64,000 nucleotides of DNA, from contig NZ_VDUZ01000018.1 of assembly GCF_008039615.1 (NCBI RefSeq), forward strand, positions 62,001 to 126,000, read 5' to 3'. This stretch comes from Vineibacter terrae (GTDB lineage: Bacteria; Pseudomonadota; Alphaproteobacteria; Reyranellales; Reyranellaceae). Position numbers and translations under genes: made by a program. The stretch's first letter is position 1. The number at the start of each line of letters is the position of its first letter. A model generated the notes under the pieces. That model had not been told where the DNA came from. It made no database searches and saw only the letters and a program-made list of their open reading frames with translations. Shown here piece by piece: positions 38,735-49,054 of the stretch.

Positions 38735-39490
38735 TCACGGCCGCTGCCGTCCGGTCAGCGATGGGATGACGTGCACTGCCTGACCGTTGCGCGCATCGAC
38801 GATGGCGGTGCATATCGGTTCGATGAAAGCGATCTTGCGCTGGCCTTCGACGGCCCCCTGCCCGGCAGGCGGCGGTGTCACGATCCGCTGCGTGAAGGGC
38901 GCTCGCGGCGGCCCGGCCACCAGCAGCCGCAGATGGCCGCCCAGCGCGGCGTCGGCGCTCGCTATTTTGAACCGGTAGCCGCCGTCCTTGCCCTTGACCC
39001 TGTGCCGGCCGTCTTGCGTCGGCCAGTCCGGTCCGAAATCGGATGGCGCGACCGTCACGTTGGCCACGACCGTGAGGGCATAGTCGGTCGGCGCGTGCAG
39101 ATCTTCGTGGATGACGACGGTGACGTCGACGATCCGTTCGGTCGGCGTGGACGGCAGGAGAACGCGCGCCGTCTGGATGTAGTCGAGCTCGATCTCGCCG
39201 GTTGCGGGGAGGTATTCCACCCGCGGCAGGCTGATGCCGACGATCAACGATTGGGGGAACCTGCCCGCGATCTCGGCGGCCCGGGTGACCGTCTGCTGCG
39301 GCGCCAATGATCCAGTGTTGCCGGCGGCCTGCATGGCCTCGAAGAACGTCTTGACTGTCGCGGCCGGCATGCCGGCCGCGACCAGGTCATGGCAGCGGTC
39401 GGGCCACGCCGGCATTTGCGCTGGCGTCACGGCGGGCAGGACGCCGAAGGCCAACGCAAGAGCGGCCGTCCGGCAGGGATGGGGGATCAT
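38735..39490 (-). CDS. Hypothetical exported protein
   Basis: A 251-residue protein I do not recognise. Signal peptide (RTAALALAFGVLPAVTPAQ, cut near residue 25). The mature part has PDRCHDLVAAGMPAATVKTFFEAM, then largely beta-type sequence with IELDYIQTARVLLP, VDVTVVIHEDLHAPTDYALTVVANVTV and a proline-rich FTQRIVTPPPAGQG near the end; two Cys (PDRCH, EPICTA) could form a disulfide. Convergent with the regulator pseudogene. Probably periplasmic; function unknown. Confidence 0.65.
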   Translation of the reverse strand: MIPHPCRTAALALAFGVLPAVTPAQMPAWPDRCHDLVAAGMPAATVKTFFEAMQAAGNTGSLAPQQTVTRAAEIAGRFPQSLIVGISLPRVEYLPATGEIELDYIQTARVLLPSTPTERIVDVTVVIHEDLHAPTDYALTVVANVTVAPSDFGPDWPTQDGRHRVKGKDGGYRFKIASADAALGGHLRLLVAGPPRAPFTQRIVTPPPAGQGAVEGQRKIAFIEPICTAIVDARNGQAVHVIPSLTGRQRP

Positions 39491-39687
39491 GATCGGCTCT
39501 CCACCAGGAGCATCACCCTACCTGTTCTTGCCGCGGCCTGCGTCAACCCTGAGGTGGATGCAGGCGCAGGATCGATCCGGCCGGCCGCGCAACACGTGAA
39601 ACCAAGATGGTCCGGCCGCGCAGTCATCGCGTTACAGGGCGCGCCTATTGTCCCGCCCGTTCAAGCACAGCACATGGGAGCTTCGAG

Positions 39688-40281
39688 ATGGGCACGCCAA
39701 TCACTGGTCCGCAATCACCGATCAGGCAGCGCTTCATGATGATCTGCAAGGCATTGCTGCCGCCGCCGGGGACGCTCACCAACGGCCAGAAGCCGGCGGG
39801 CGCTTCGGGCACCGGCTGCGGCGAGTTTCCGGGCCGGGTGTTCAAGCGGGTTCCGGTCATCCCCAACGGCCACTGGGGCGCGTTCAAGATGATGGTGGCC
39901 GGGGCGGGCCTGTGCTACCTCACCACCCCGATGACCCAGTGGGAGCAGTTCGCCCAGGCGGTGGACAAGAAATACGGATCGAAGACCTGGGTTCCCTTTG
40001 CGGGCAACCGGCCGCTTCCGGGCGACATCTACACCCTGACCAAGTTCGACAAGTCGACCGAGTTCCAGCACGTGGGTGTCATCGTCAACGCCGATGGCAA
40101 CGACTGGACGACGGCGGACGGCGGGCAGGGCAACGGCTGGCAATCCGGCTTCGTGAAGCGGAGCTTCCATTCCGACGGCCAGATCGACGGCGAGTTCGGC
40201 AACAAGGCGCGGCTCAAGGGCTGGGTGAATCTCGATGCGCTGTATGCCGTCGCGAATTCTGCCTTTCCCAAGACCTTGTGA
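39688..40281 (+). CDS. Putative papain-fold (CHAP/NlpC-like) peptidase or amidase
   Basis: A 197-residue protein. The order TGCGEFPG (Cys44), LPGDIYTL, STEFQHVGVIVNADG (His128) and WTTADGGQG (Asp144) matches the Cys-His-Asp/Asn plan of CHAP/NlpC-P60 domains: GDI before a strand with H-V-G-V-I, then an acidic G-G-Q-G turn. The overall sequence is not one I can place in a named family. There is no signal peptide or membrane segment, so it would be cytosolic or exported by another route. ATG at 39688 has GGAG eight bases upstream. Neighbours give no hint of its role. Confidence 0.6.
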   Translation: MGTPITGPQSPIRQRFMMICKALLPPPGTLTNGQKPAGASGTGCGEFPGRVFKRVPVIPNGHWGAFKMMVAGAGLCYLTTPMTQWEQFAQAVDKKYGSKTWVPFAGNRPLPGDIYTLTKFDKSTEFQHVGVIVNADGNDWTTADGGQGNGWQSGFVKRSFHSDGQIDGEFGNKARLKGWVNLDALYAVANSAFPKTL

Positions 40282-40323
40282 GATTGTCTGCCGACCGCGG
40301 GAAGGATGGAGGGCCTGGAGACG

Positions 40324-41178
40324 CTAGCCCTCCACCTGCCGCTGCAGCGCCGCCCAGCGGTCCAGGATCGGCAGTACGGCAGCCTCTTTCTCGGCCGGCA
40401 GGCTGAAGACGACACGATCGATGCCGATCTCCTGGCAGAAGCGCAGCCGCGCGATGTCCTCGGGCGCACGGAAGACGGTGATCGGCAAACCGGCCGGGTC
40501 ACGTCCGGCGGCGCGCGCCATGACGCGGAACTGCTCGATCAGCCCGCCGATGCCGTCCTTCTCCAGCCGGTCGGCGTGCGGGATCCAGCCGTCGCCATAG
40601 CGGATCGCGCGGCGGGCGGCGAAGGGAAAGGCGCCACCGACGATCACCGGCGGATGTGGCTTCTGCACCGGCTTGGGCCACTGGTTCATCGGGTCGAAGC
40701 TGACGAAGTCGCCGTGGTAGGCCGCCGCGTCCTGGGTCCAGATCGCCTTCATCGCCTCGATGCGCTCACGCACCAGCTGGTGGCGGGTGGCGAACACGGT
40801 GCCGTGGTTCTCCATCTCGTCCTGGTTCCAGCCGTTGCCGACGCCGAAAAGGAAGCGCCCGCCTGACAGCTGGTCCAGCGTCGACACCATCTTGGCGGTG
40901 ATGATGGGATCACGCTGGTTCATCAGGCAGACCCCGGTCCCGACCTTCAGCCGGGTCGTCACCGAAGCGGCCGCGTTCAGCGCCAGGAACGGATCCATCA
41001 GGTCGTAGTAGGGCCTGATCAACGGCCCGCCGGCAGGATAGGGCGTCTTGCGCGACAGCGGGATATGCGAGTGCTCGGGCACCCACAGGGACTCGAAGCC
41101 GCGTTCCTCCAGAGCCCGGCCGAGCGCGACCGGGCTCATCGAGTAGGCGGTGAAGAACATCACGGCGCCGATCTTCAT
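40324..41178 (-). CDS. LLM class flavin-dependent oxidoreductase (F420-type annotation group)
   Basis: A 284-residue luciferase-like TIM-barrel protein: MKIGAVMFFTAYSMSPVALGRALEERGFESLWVPEHSH, then TRLKVGTGVCLMNQRDPIITAKMVSTLDQLSGGRFLFGVGNGW, PHPPVIVGGAFPFAARRAIRYGDGWIP, in the order typical of the TIGR03619-like subgroup. Such enzymes use FMN or F420 to oxidise or hydroxylate small organic molecules. ATG at 41178 gives the standard start. Divergent from the quinone oxidoreductase gene at 41299, so it may share control with the catabolic operon. Confidence 0.85.
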   Translation of the reverse strand: MKIGAVMFFTAYSMSPVALGRALEERGFESLWVPEHSHIPLSRKTPYPAGGPLIRPYYDLMDPFLALNAAASVTTRLKVGTGVCLMNQRDPIITAKMVSTLDQLSGGRFLFGVGNGWNQDEMENHGTVFATRHQLVRERIEAMKAIWTQDAAAYHGDFVSFDPMNQWPKPVQKPHPPVIVGGAFPFAARRAIRYGDGWIPHADRLEKDGIGGLIEQFRVMARAAGRDPAGLPITVFRAPEDIARLRFCQEIGIDRVVFSLPAEKEAAVLPILDRWAALQRQVEG

Positions 41179-41298
41179 GACGTCAGTCCTTTGTCGCCGC
41201 CACACCAGCGTTGCGCCGATGGTAGCGGATACGGGATTGACGGCAAGCCGGACCGCCGTCGGAATGGGCGCCGGCCTTGACACAGCAGCGGGACAACC

Positions 41299-42306
41299 AT
41301 GACCACGTCGACGGGCAGCGGCACGATGCGGGCGCTGATCTGCCGCCAATGGGGCGGCATCGATGATCTTGCGGTCGGCGAGGCGCCGATACCGACGCCG
41401 GCTGCCGACGAGCTGCTGATCCGCGTCAAGGCGACAGCGGTGAACTATGCCGATTCGATCATGGTCGCCGGCCGCTACCAGACGAAGCCGGAGCTGCCGT
41501 TCAGCCCCGGGCTGGAGACGGCGGGCGTCGTGGCGGCGTGCGGCGCCGACGTCAAGAACTTCAAGCCGGGCGACAAGGTGATGGCGATCGTGCCCTATGG
41601 CGGCCTCGCCGAGTTCGCCGTGGCGCCGGCCGCCGAGAGCTACCTGATCCCCGAGGGCATGAGCTTCACCGAAGCCGGCGCGTTTCCGGTCGCCTACATC
41701 TCTAGCCATGTGGCGATCCGCTGGCAGGGGCGACTGGAGGCCGGCGAGACCCTGCTGGTGCTGGGCGCGGCCGGCGGCGTCGGCCTGACCGCGGTCGAGA
41801 TCGGCAAGGCCATGGGCGCGCGCGTGATCGCCGCTGCCAGCACGGCGCAGAAGCGCGCGGTTGCCGAGGCGCACGGCGCCGATGCCACGATCGACTACAC
41901 GACCGGGAAGCTCACCGAGCGGGTGATGGCGCTCACCGACGGCAAGGGCGCCGATGTCTGCTTCGACCCGGTGGGTGGTGCGTTGTTCGACTCGGCGCTG
42001 TCGTCGCTGGGGTGGGGCGGGCGCATCGTGCTCGTGGGCTTCGTAGGCGGTGTGCCGCAGATCCCGGCCAACCGGCTGCTGGTTAAGCATCGCGCGGCGC
42101 TGGGATCGTCGCTGCGCTACTTCCGCTGGCATGCGCCGGACAAGCTCGCACGGTCCGTGGACGAGCTGTTCGGTTGGTATCGCGAAGGCCGCCTCAAGCC
42201 CCTGGTCACCCATCGCCTGCCTCTGGCGCGCAGCGTCGAGGCGATCCGCCTGCTCACCGAGCGTCGCGCGCACGGCAAGGTGGTGGTCGAGATGGAGGAT
42301 GCGTGA
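41299..42306 (+). CDS. NADPH:quinone oxidoreductase family protein (MDR superfamily)
   Basis: A 335-residue zinc-free medium-chain reductase. It opens MRALICRQWGGIDDLAV, continues VNYADSIMVAGRYQTKPELPF and PGLETAGVVAACG, and binds NADPH through LVLGAAGGVGLTAVEIGKAMGA and IDYTTGKLTERV. Such enzymes reduce quinones or alpha,beta-unsaturated carbonyls, including enoyl-CoA-like substrates. First gene of an eight-gene plus-strand operon; its TGA overlaps the ATG of the enoyl-CoA hydratase by one base. Confidence 0.9.
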   Translation: MTTSTGSGTMRALICRQWGGIDDLAVGEAPIPTPAADELLIRVKATAVNYADSIMVAGRYQTKPELPFSPGLETAGVVAACGADVKNFKPGDKVMAIVPYGGLAEFAVAPAAESYLIPEGMSFTEAGAFPVAYISSHVAIRWQGRLEAGETLLVLGAAGGVGLTAVEIGKAMGARVIAAASTAQKRAVAEAHGADATIDYTTGKLTERVMALTDGKGADVCFDPVGGALFDSALSSLGWGGRIVLVGFVGGVPQIPANRLLVKHRAALGSSLRYFRWHAPDKLARSVDELFGWYREGRLKPLVTHRLPLARSVEAIRLLTERRAHGKVVVEMEDA

Positions 42307-43061
42307 TGGAAGTCCGGCTGACGCGGCATGGCCGCCACATCGCCATCGTCACCATCGACAACCCGCCGCGGCTCAACGCCATGACGCGGCCGATGCTGGC
42401 CGAGCTGGGCCGGCTGTGGGACGAGCTGGAGCGTGATGACAGCCGCTGCATCATCGTGACCGGCGCCGGCACGCGCGCCTTCACCGTCGGCGCCGATGTC
42501 AGCGGCGACCTCTCGGCCGGCCCCGAGACGGCGCGCATGGTGAACCACGCGCTGCTGAAGTGCGACGCCTACTCCAAGCCGATCATCGCCGCGGTCAATG
42601 GCGACTGCATCGGCGGCGGCGTCGAGCTGATGCTGGCGAGCGACATCCGCGCTGCCGTGCCCACCGCCCGCTTCGGGCTGACCGAGGTGAAGTGGTCGAT
42701 CTATCCCTTCGGCGGTTCGACCATCAAGCTGATCCAGCAGATCGGCTACGTCCACGCCATGGACCTGCTGCTGACGGCGCGCCTCATCGACGCCGAGCAC
42801 GCCGCCCGGCTCGGCTTGGTGAACCAGGTGATGCCGGCGGCCGACCTGATGCCGTGGGCGATCCGGACGGCCGAGACGATTGCCGCCAACAGCCCCTCGG
42901 CGGTGCAGGCCGTCAAGCGCCAGGTCAGCGCCACCATCGCCGATCACGCGCTGACCCGCGAGGCCCTGGAGCAGCAGCTCGGCGATGCCGTGCGCGCCAG
43001 CCCGCATTTCGCCGAAGGCATCGCGGCGTTCCGCGAGAAGCGCCAGCCGCGCTACGAGTGA
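42306..43061 (+). CDS. Enoyl-CoA hydratase/isomerase family protein
   Basis: A 251-residue crotonase-fold enzyme that adds water to, or isomerises, enoyl-CoA. Motifs: VTIDNPPRLNAMTRPM, the oxyanion-hole strand TGAGTRAFTVGADVSGD, and AAVNGDCIGGGVELMLASDIRAA. Around the catalytic positions FGLTEVKWSIYPFGGST has Glu in TEVK but the second canonical Glu (of E-x-x-L-G-x-x-P) is replaced by the S-I-Y-P-F stretch, so it may act as an isomerase or other crotonase reaction. ATG overlaps the upstream stop. Confidence 0.88.
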   Translation: MEVRLTRHGRHIAIVTIDNPPRLNAMTRPMLAELGRLWDELERDDSRCIIVTGAGTRAFTVGADVSGDLSAGPETARMVNHALLKCDAYSKPIIAAVNGDCIGGGVELMLASDIRAAVPTARFGLTEVKWSIYPFGGSTIKLIQQIGYVHAMDLLLTARLIDAEHAARLGLVNQVMPAADLMPWAIRTAETIAANSPSAVQAVKRQVSATIADHALTREALEQQLGDAVRASPHFAEGIAAFREKRQPRYE

Positions 43062-43065
43062 AGTA

Positions 43066-43155
43066 GGAGAGAGCTTCATGGTGAGCTTGTCGAACCATGA
43101 AGCGCCGCACCACGGTTCGTGCGGCCTTCATGGTTCGACAAGCTCACCATGAAGG
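43066..43155. repeat. Intergenic palindromic repeat, family B, copy 2
   Basis: CTTCATGGTGAGCTTGTCGA and AACCATGAAG pair, then after a short GC-rich middle (CCGCACCACGGTTCGTGCGG, itself a hairpin) the inverse TTCATGGTTCGACAAGCTCACCATGAAG follows. It fills the gap between the hydratase and the ligase and reaches to the ATG at 43149, which would be a false start for the ligase. Confidence 0.8.
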
Positions 43156-43187
43156 ATGCTGATGCACGGCGGCTGGGAGACACCGAC

Positions 43188-44816
43188 GTGAGCACAGGTC
43201 CGGCGAGCCGCACCCTTGGCGACCTGCTCGACGAGATGGCCGCCACTGCGTCGACGGCAGAGGCGGTGGTGCATGGCGACCAGCGTTTGGACTACGCCGG
43301 CCTCAAGATGCAGGTCGATGCCTTCGCGCGGGCGCTGCTGGCGGCCGGCATTCGTCATGGCGACCGGGTCGCCCTGCTGGCATCGAACCGCACCGAATGG
43401 ATCGTGGCCGCCATCGCCACAGCGAAGATCGGTGCCATTGTCGCGGCCGTCAGCACCTACGTCACGCCGCGCGAGCTGGCGTGGTCGCTCGAGCATGCCG
43501 GCGCCACGGCGCTGGTGAGCCTGTCGGCCTTTCGCGGTCGGCCGTTCCTCGATGCGTTGCGTACGCTCTGCCCCGAGCTCGACGGTGCGGCGCCCGGTGC
43601 GCTGCACAGCCCGCGCCTGCCGGCGCTGCGCACGGTGGTGGCGCTGGACGGTCCGCCACGACGCGGGGTGTGCGCGCTGGCCGACTTCCTGGCGCGCGGT
43701 GCAGCGGTCGATGCCGCGGCGCTACGTGCCGCGCAGCAGGCGGTGGCACCCACGGACACCTGCTACATCCTCTACACATCGGGTTCCACCGCGCTGCCCA
43801 AGGGCGTGACCCTGGCGCATGGTCCCCTGATCGCCAACGGCTTCGCGATCGGCGAGCGCCAGCACCTGCGCGCCAGCGATCGGCTGTGGCTGGCGGTGCC
43901 GCTGTTCTGGTCGTTCGGCTCCGCCAACGCCCTGCCGGCGATCCTGACCCATGGCGGCTGTGTCGTGCTGCAGGAGAGCTTCGAGCCCGGGCAGGCCCTG
44001 GCCCTGATCGAGCACGAGCGCTGCAGCGTCTACTACGGCATGGCCAACATGGCGCGCTCCCTGCTGGAGCATCCCGACCATCCCAGGCGCCGGCTGGGCG
44101 CGATGCGCACCGGCCTCACCATCGGCGCGCCTGAGGATATCACCATGACCATCGCGGCGCTCGGCGCCGAGGCGCTGTGCAATGTCTATGGCTCGACCGA
44201 GACCTACGGCAATTGCGCCGTGACCGATGCCGCCGACCCGTTGCCGCTGCGATTGCGCAGCCAGGGCCTGCCGCTGCCGGGCATGACGATTCGCGCCGTC
44301 GATCCCGTGACGCGCGCACCGCTGCCACAAGGCACGGTCGGGGAGCTGACCGTGCGCGGCCATGTCACGCCCGGCTACTACCGCGCGCCCGAGCTCGATG
44401 CCGCCGCGTTCGATGCCGAGGGCTGGTTCCTGACCGGCGATCTTGGCCTTGTCGAGGCCGACGGCCGTGTCAGCTTCCGCGGCCGCCTGAAGGAGATGAT
44501 CAAGACGGGCGGCATCAATGTCGCGCCGCTCGAGGTCGAGCAGGTCCTCCTGCAGCATCCCGACATCGTGCAGGCGCATGTGGTCGGCGTCGCCGACCGG
44601 CAGAAGGGCGAGATCGTCGCTGCCGCCGTCGAGCTGCGGCGCGACGCGCAGAGCGATGCCGCGGCGATCATCGCTTTCTGTCGCGAGCGGCTGGCGAGCT
44701 ACAAGGTGCCGGCGCGCCTCGTCATCCGTGACGCGGCCGAATTTCCGCGCACGCCGACCGGCAAGATCCACAAGCCGGCGCTGCGCGAGCAGCTGGCAGC
44801 GGGCGAAGCGGACTAG
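43188..44816 (+). CDS. AMP-dependent acid-CoA ligase 1
   Basis: A 542-residue adenylate-forming enzyme that activates a carboxylic acid with ATP and CoA. P-loop YILYTSGSTALPKG (about 193-206), NVYGSTETYGN (A5), DAEGWFLTGDLGLVEADGRVSF (A7), RLKEMIKTGGINVAPLEVE (A8) and the catalytic Lys in TPTGKIHK. GTG at 43188 has GGGAG eight bases upstream; an in-frame ATG at 43149 lies inside repeat B2 and is rejected. It is different from the second ligase at 46959. Substrate unknown; the sequence resembles fatty-acid and cyclic-acid ligases in general. Confidence 0.9.
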   Translation: MSTGPASRTLGDLLDEMAATASTAEAVVHGDQRLDYAGLKMQVDAFARALLAAGIRHGDRVALLASNRTEWIVAAIATAKIGAIVAAVSTYVTPRELAWSLEHAGATALVSLSAFRGRPFLDALRTLCPELDGAAPGALHSPRLPALRTVVALDGPPRRGVCALADFLARGAAVDAAALRAAQQAVAPTDTCYILYTSGSTALPKGVTLAHGPLIANGFAIGERQHLRASDRLWLAVPLFWSFGSANALPAILTHGGCVVLQESFEPGQALALIEHERCSVYYGMANMARSLLEHPDHPRRRLGAMRTGLTIGAPEDITMTIAALGAEALCNVYGSTETYGNCAVTDAADPLPLRLRSQGLPLPGMTIRAVDPVTRAPLPQGTVGELTVRGHVTPGYYRAPELDAAAFDAEGWFLTGDLGLVEADGRVSFRGRLKEMIKTGGINVAPLEVEQVLLQHPDIVQAHVVGVADRQKGEIVAAAVELRRDAQSDAAAIIAFCRERLASYKVPARLVIRDAAEFPRTPTGKIHKPALREQLAAGEAD

Positions 44817-44862
44817 GATCACAGGTTCCCGGGATGCCGGGGCCGGGCAGCAGGAGGGCGCC

Positions 44863-45957
44863 ATGAAGATCGCGAGCTACGAAGCGGCCGTGCTGAACAT
44901 CCCTGAGGACGATCCCCTGGCGGACATGCCGGAGGAAGCGGGACGCACCCGGCCTATCGTCATCCTGCGCCTGCGCACGGATGACGGCATCGAGGGCCTG
45001 GGCGTGACCCTGTATGGCGGCCGGATGACCGGCAGCCTGCGCGTCGCGGTCGAGGAGCTTGCGGCGCTGACGGTGGGCGAGGATCCGATGCGCATCGAGC
45101 GGGTCGTGGCCAGGCTGCGTGCCGGCACCGGCGATTCCTGCGGGCCGGGCGGCATCTTCACGCTGGCGCTGTCGGCGATCGATGTCGCGCTGTGGGACAT
45201 CAAGGCCAAGGCGCTGGGGCAGCCGCTGTGGAAGCTGCTGGGCGGCCATCGCGATCGCGTCGCGACCTACGCCTCGGGGTCGCTGCGGCGCGGACTGACG
45301 GACGATCAGGCGCAGCGCGCGGCGCAGACCCTTCTGCGCAAGGGCTTCCGTGAGATGAAGACGCAGATGGCCCTGCCCGGCAATCCGACGCCGGCCGAGG
45401 AGGTGCGCCGCGTGCGCGTGGTACGCGAGGCCATCGGCCCCGACGTCAAGCTGATGTGCGACATCAACCAGCGCTGGCGTCCGGAGCAGGCGATCGATAT
45501 CGGCAGCCGCGTCGAGGATGTCGGCCTGTTCTGGCTCGAGGACGTGACCACGGCCGATGACTACCAGGGCCTCGCGCGCGTCACCGCTGCCTTGAGGACA
45601 CCTGTGGCGGGCGGTGAATATGTCTGGGGCATCGTGCCTTTCCGGCACATGATCGAGGCCCGGTCGGTCGACATTGTGATGATCGACCTCGCACGGGTCG
45701 GCGGCGTCACGCAGTGGATGAAGGTTGCCGGCATGGCCGAGGCGTTCAATCTGCCGGTCGTCAGCCATGTCATGCCCGAGATGCTGGTCCACCTGGTGGC
45801 CGCCTGCCCCAACGGGTTGACGGTGGAATACATGCCGTGGATGCTGCCGCTCTACGAGGAAACGCCGCCGATCGACAATGGCGAGCTGGTGCTGCCGGAC
45901 AAGCCGGGACTGGGCCTGAAGTTCGACGACAAGGCGATCGCAGCGTTCAAGGCGTGA
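44863..45957 (+). CDS. Enolase-superfamily enzyme (mandelate racemase/muconate lactonizing type)
   Basis: A 364-residue TIM-barrel enzyme. Capping domain (1-125), then barrel motifs: CDINQRW (Asp200, Asn202), FWLEDV (Glu226), AGGEYVW (Glu252), magnesium ligands; SHVMPEM with His302, and Glu322. The general-base motif K-x-K of the mandelate racemase group here reads Lys166-Thr-Gln168: the second Lys is Gln. AGGAGG precedes the ATG at 44863. It may act on a hydroxy or cyclic acid; reaction cannot be assigned. It follows ligase 1 by 46 bases. Confidence 0.87.
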   Translation: MKIASYEAAVLNIPEDDPLADMPEEAGRTRPIVILRLRTDDGIEGLGVTLYGGRMTGSLRVAVEELAALTVGEDPMRIERVVARLRAGTGDSCGPGGIFTLALSAIDVALWDIKAKALGQPLWKLLGGHRDRVATYASGSLRRGLTDDQAQRAAQTLLRKGFREMKTQMALPGNPTPAEEVRRVRVVREAIGPDVKLMCDINQRWRPEQAIDIGSRVEDVGLFWLEDVTTADDYQGLARVTAALRTPVAGGEYVWGIVPFRHMIEARSVDIVMIDLARVGGVTQWMKVAGMAEAFNLPVVSHVMPEMLVHLVAACPNGLTVEYMPWMLPLYEETPPIDNGELVLPDKPGLGLKFDDKAIAAFKA

Positions 45958-46008
45958 CCGCGCCGCCCTGGTGTGCGTGGGCAGGGTGATCAACGTCGAA
46001 GGCAGGCC

Positions 46009-46950
46009 ATGGCTGGACAGCGCTTCACTGAACGCGACGACCGCTTCCACTTCGCCGAGATGGGCGACGACTGGTGGGCTACCGAGACGGCGTGGTTCTC
46101 GTTCCATCATCCCGAACGGCGGCTGGGCGGCTGGCTGTACACCATGGCGCGGCCCAATATCGGCACCGTCGCGGGTGGCGCCTGGGTCTGGGACGACAGC
46201 GCCCATCTGCCGTGGGAGGCGCTGTACTCGGCCAACTACTCGGCGCTGCCGCTGCCGTGTGGCCAGGATCTCGACGACTGCCGCCTGCCGACCGGCGTCG
46301 CGATCAGGGTTCTCGAGGCGGGCCGGTGCTATGCCATCGGCTATGCCGATCCAGAGCGGCTGGCGATCGACCTGGTCTTCGACGGCGTGATGCCGCCCGA
46401 GCCCCTGACCGCGGCCGGCTCCACCTTCGGCTCGGCCCACCACTTCGATCAGTTCGGCCGTGTGACCGGCACGATCGCGCTGCAGGGCGAGACCATCGCG
46501 ATCGACTGCATCGGCATGCGCGACCGCACCTGGGGGCGCCGTCCCGAGGACCGCCCGCGCCGCGCCGCCTATGTCACCGGCGCCGCCGGCCCTGGCCATG
46601 GCTTCCTGGCGGTGACCACGGCGCGGCCGGATGACGACCGCGTCGCCTACGGTTTTCTGCGCCGCGACGGGCGGACCGTGAGCCTGGCCGCGGGCGAGCG
46701 CACGGTCGAGCGCGATCCGGTCGACGGCTGGGTGACCCGCATCACGCTGACGGCGCGCGATGCCGAAGGCCGCACGCTCAGCGCCACCGGCGTGCCGGTC
46801 AGCCGCATCATCATCAACCGCCACACCTTCATCGACGTGAACAGCCTGATCCGCTGGGAGCTCGATGGCGCCGTCGCCTGGGGCGAGGACCAGGACATGT
46901 GGCCGGTGCATCACTGGGCGCAGCAGGCCCGCGCGCGGCGCCGGCGCTGA
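46009..46950 (+). CDS. CrtC/DUF7064-like protein of unknown function
   Basis: A 313-residue soluble protein rich in beta strands and Trp/Tyr/His. It opens FHFAEMGDDWWATETAWFSFHHPERRLGGWLY and contains FGSAHHFDQFGRVTGTIAL, IGMRDRTWGRRP, HGFLAVTTARPDD and a C-terminal MWPVHHWAQQARARRR. This resembles the lipocalin-like hydroxyneurosporene synthase (CrtC) relatives known in databases as DUF7064/DUF7065, proteins found beside CoA ligases and terpenoid or steroid catabolic genes. I recall the family but cannot verify it here. ATG at 46009 has AGG upstream. Likely binds a hydrophobic intermediate. Confidence 0.6.
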   Translation: MAGQRFTERDDRFHFAEMGDDWWATETAWFSFHHPERRLGGWLYTMARPNIGTVAGGAWVWDDSAHLPWEALYSANYSALPLPCGQDLDDCRLPTGVAIRVLEAGRCYAIGYADPERLAIDLVFDGVMPPEPLTAAGSTFGSAHHFDQFGRVTGTIALQGETIAIDCIGMRDRTWGRRPEDRPRRAAYVTGAAGPGHGFLAVTTARPDDDRVAYGFLRRDGRTVSLAAGERTVERDPVDGWVTRITLTARDAEGRTLSATGVPVSRIIINRHTFIDVNSLIRWELDGAVAWGEDQDMWPVHHWAQQARARRRR

Positions 46951-46958
46951 GGGCGACG

Positions 46959-48640
<1,682 letters not shown>

Positions 48641-48644
<4 letters not shown>

Positions 48645-49054
48645 GCCCAGACCAGCTGCTTGAACGCATTGCCGCCACGTTGCGCCGCGACATCGGGCCT
48701 GCGATCGGCGACGAATATCCGCGCACCCAGGCCTTCATGGCCGCGGTGGTGCTGCAGAAGCTGGGCCGCGGGCTCGCCTGCGCCCCGGCTCATCGCGCCG
48801 CCGCGGCCGCCGACATGGACGCGCTGGTGGTCGATCTCGAGGCGGCGCTGGCTGCAGCGCCGCCGCCGCCCGCCATCGCCACAGCGGTCGCCGGGCTGGG
48901 GCGCAGCCGCGACGCGGTGGCGCTCTGCGCCCTGATCGAGGCGCTCTATGCCAACCGCGAGGCGCTGGATCCGGCGCGCTTCGATGCGCTGCTGTCCCGC
49001 GTGCGCCGGACGCTGCGCGCGGACATCGACCGGCGCGTGGAGGTGGCGGCATGA
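48641..49054 (+). CDS. Small helical protein of unknown function
   Basis: A 137-residue protein I do not recognise, read from a GTG at 48641 that overlaps the ligase stop as GTGA and ending in ATGA overlap with the phosphotransferase. It is almost entirely helical by composition, with repeated Leu/Ala heptads and a Pro/Ala linker (AAAPPPPAIATAV) near residue 75. The tight overlaps on both sides suggest it works with or regulates the phosphotransferase; similar short genes sit before APH-like genes in CoA-ester catabolic clusters. Function unknown. Confidence 0.6.

Noticed and set aside
43149-43187. ATG at 43149 as start of CoA ligase 1
   Set aside because: It lies within repeat B2 and has no ribosome site; GTG at 43188 has GGGAG at the proper distance.
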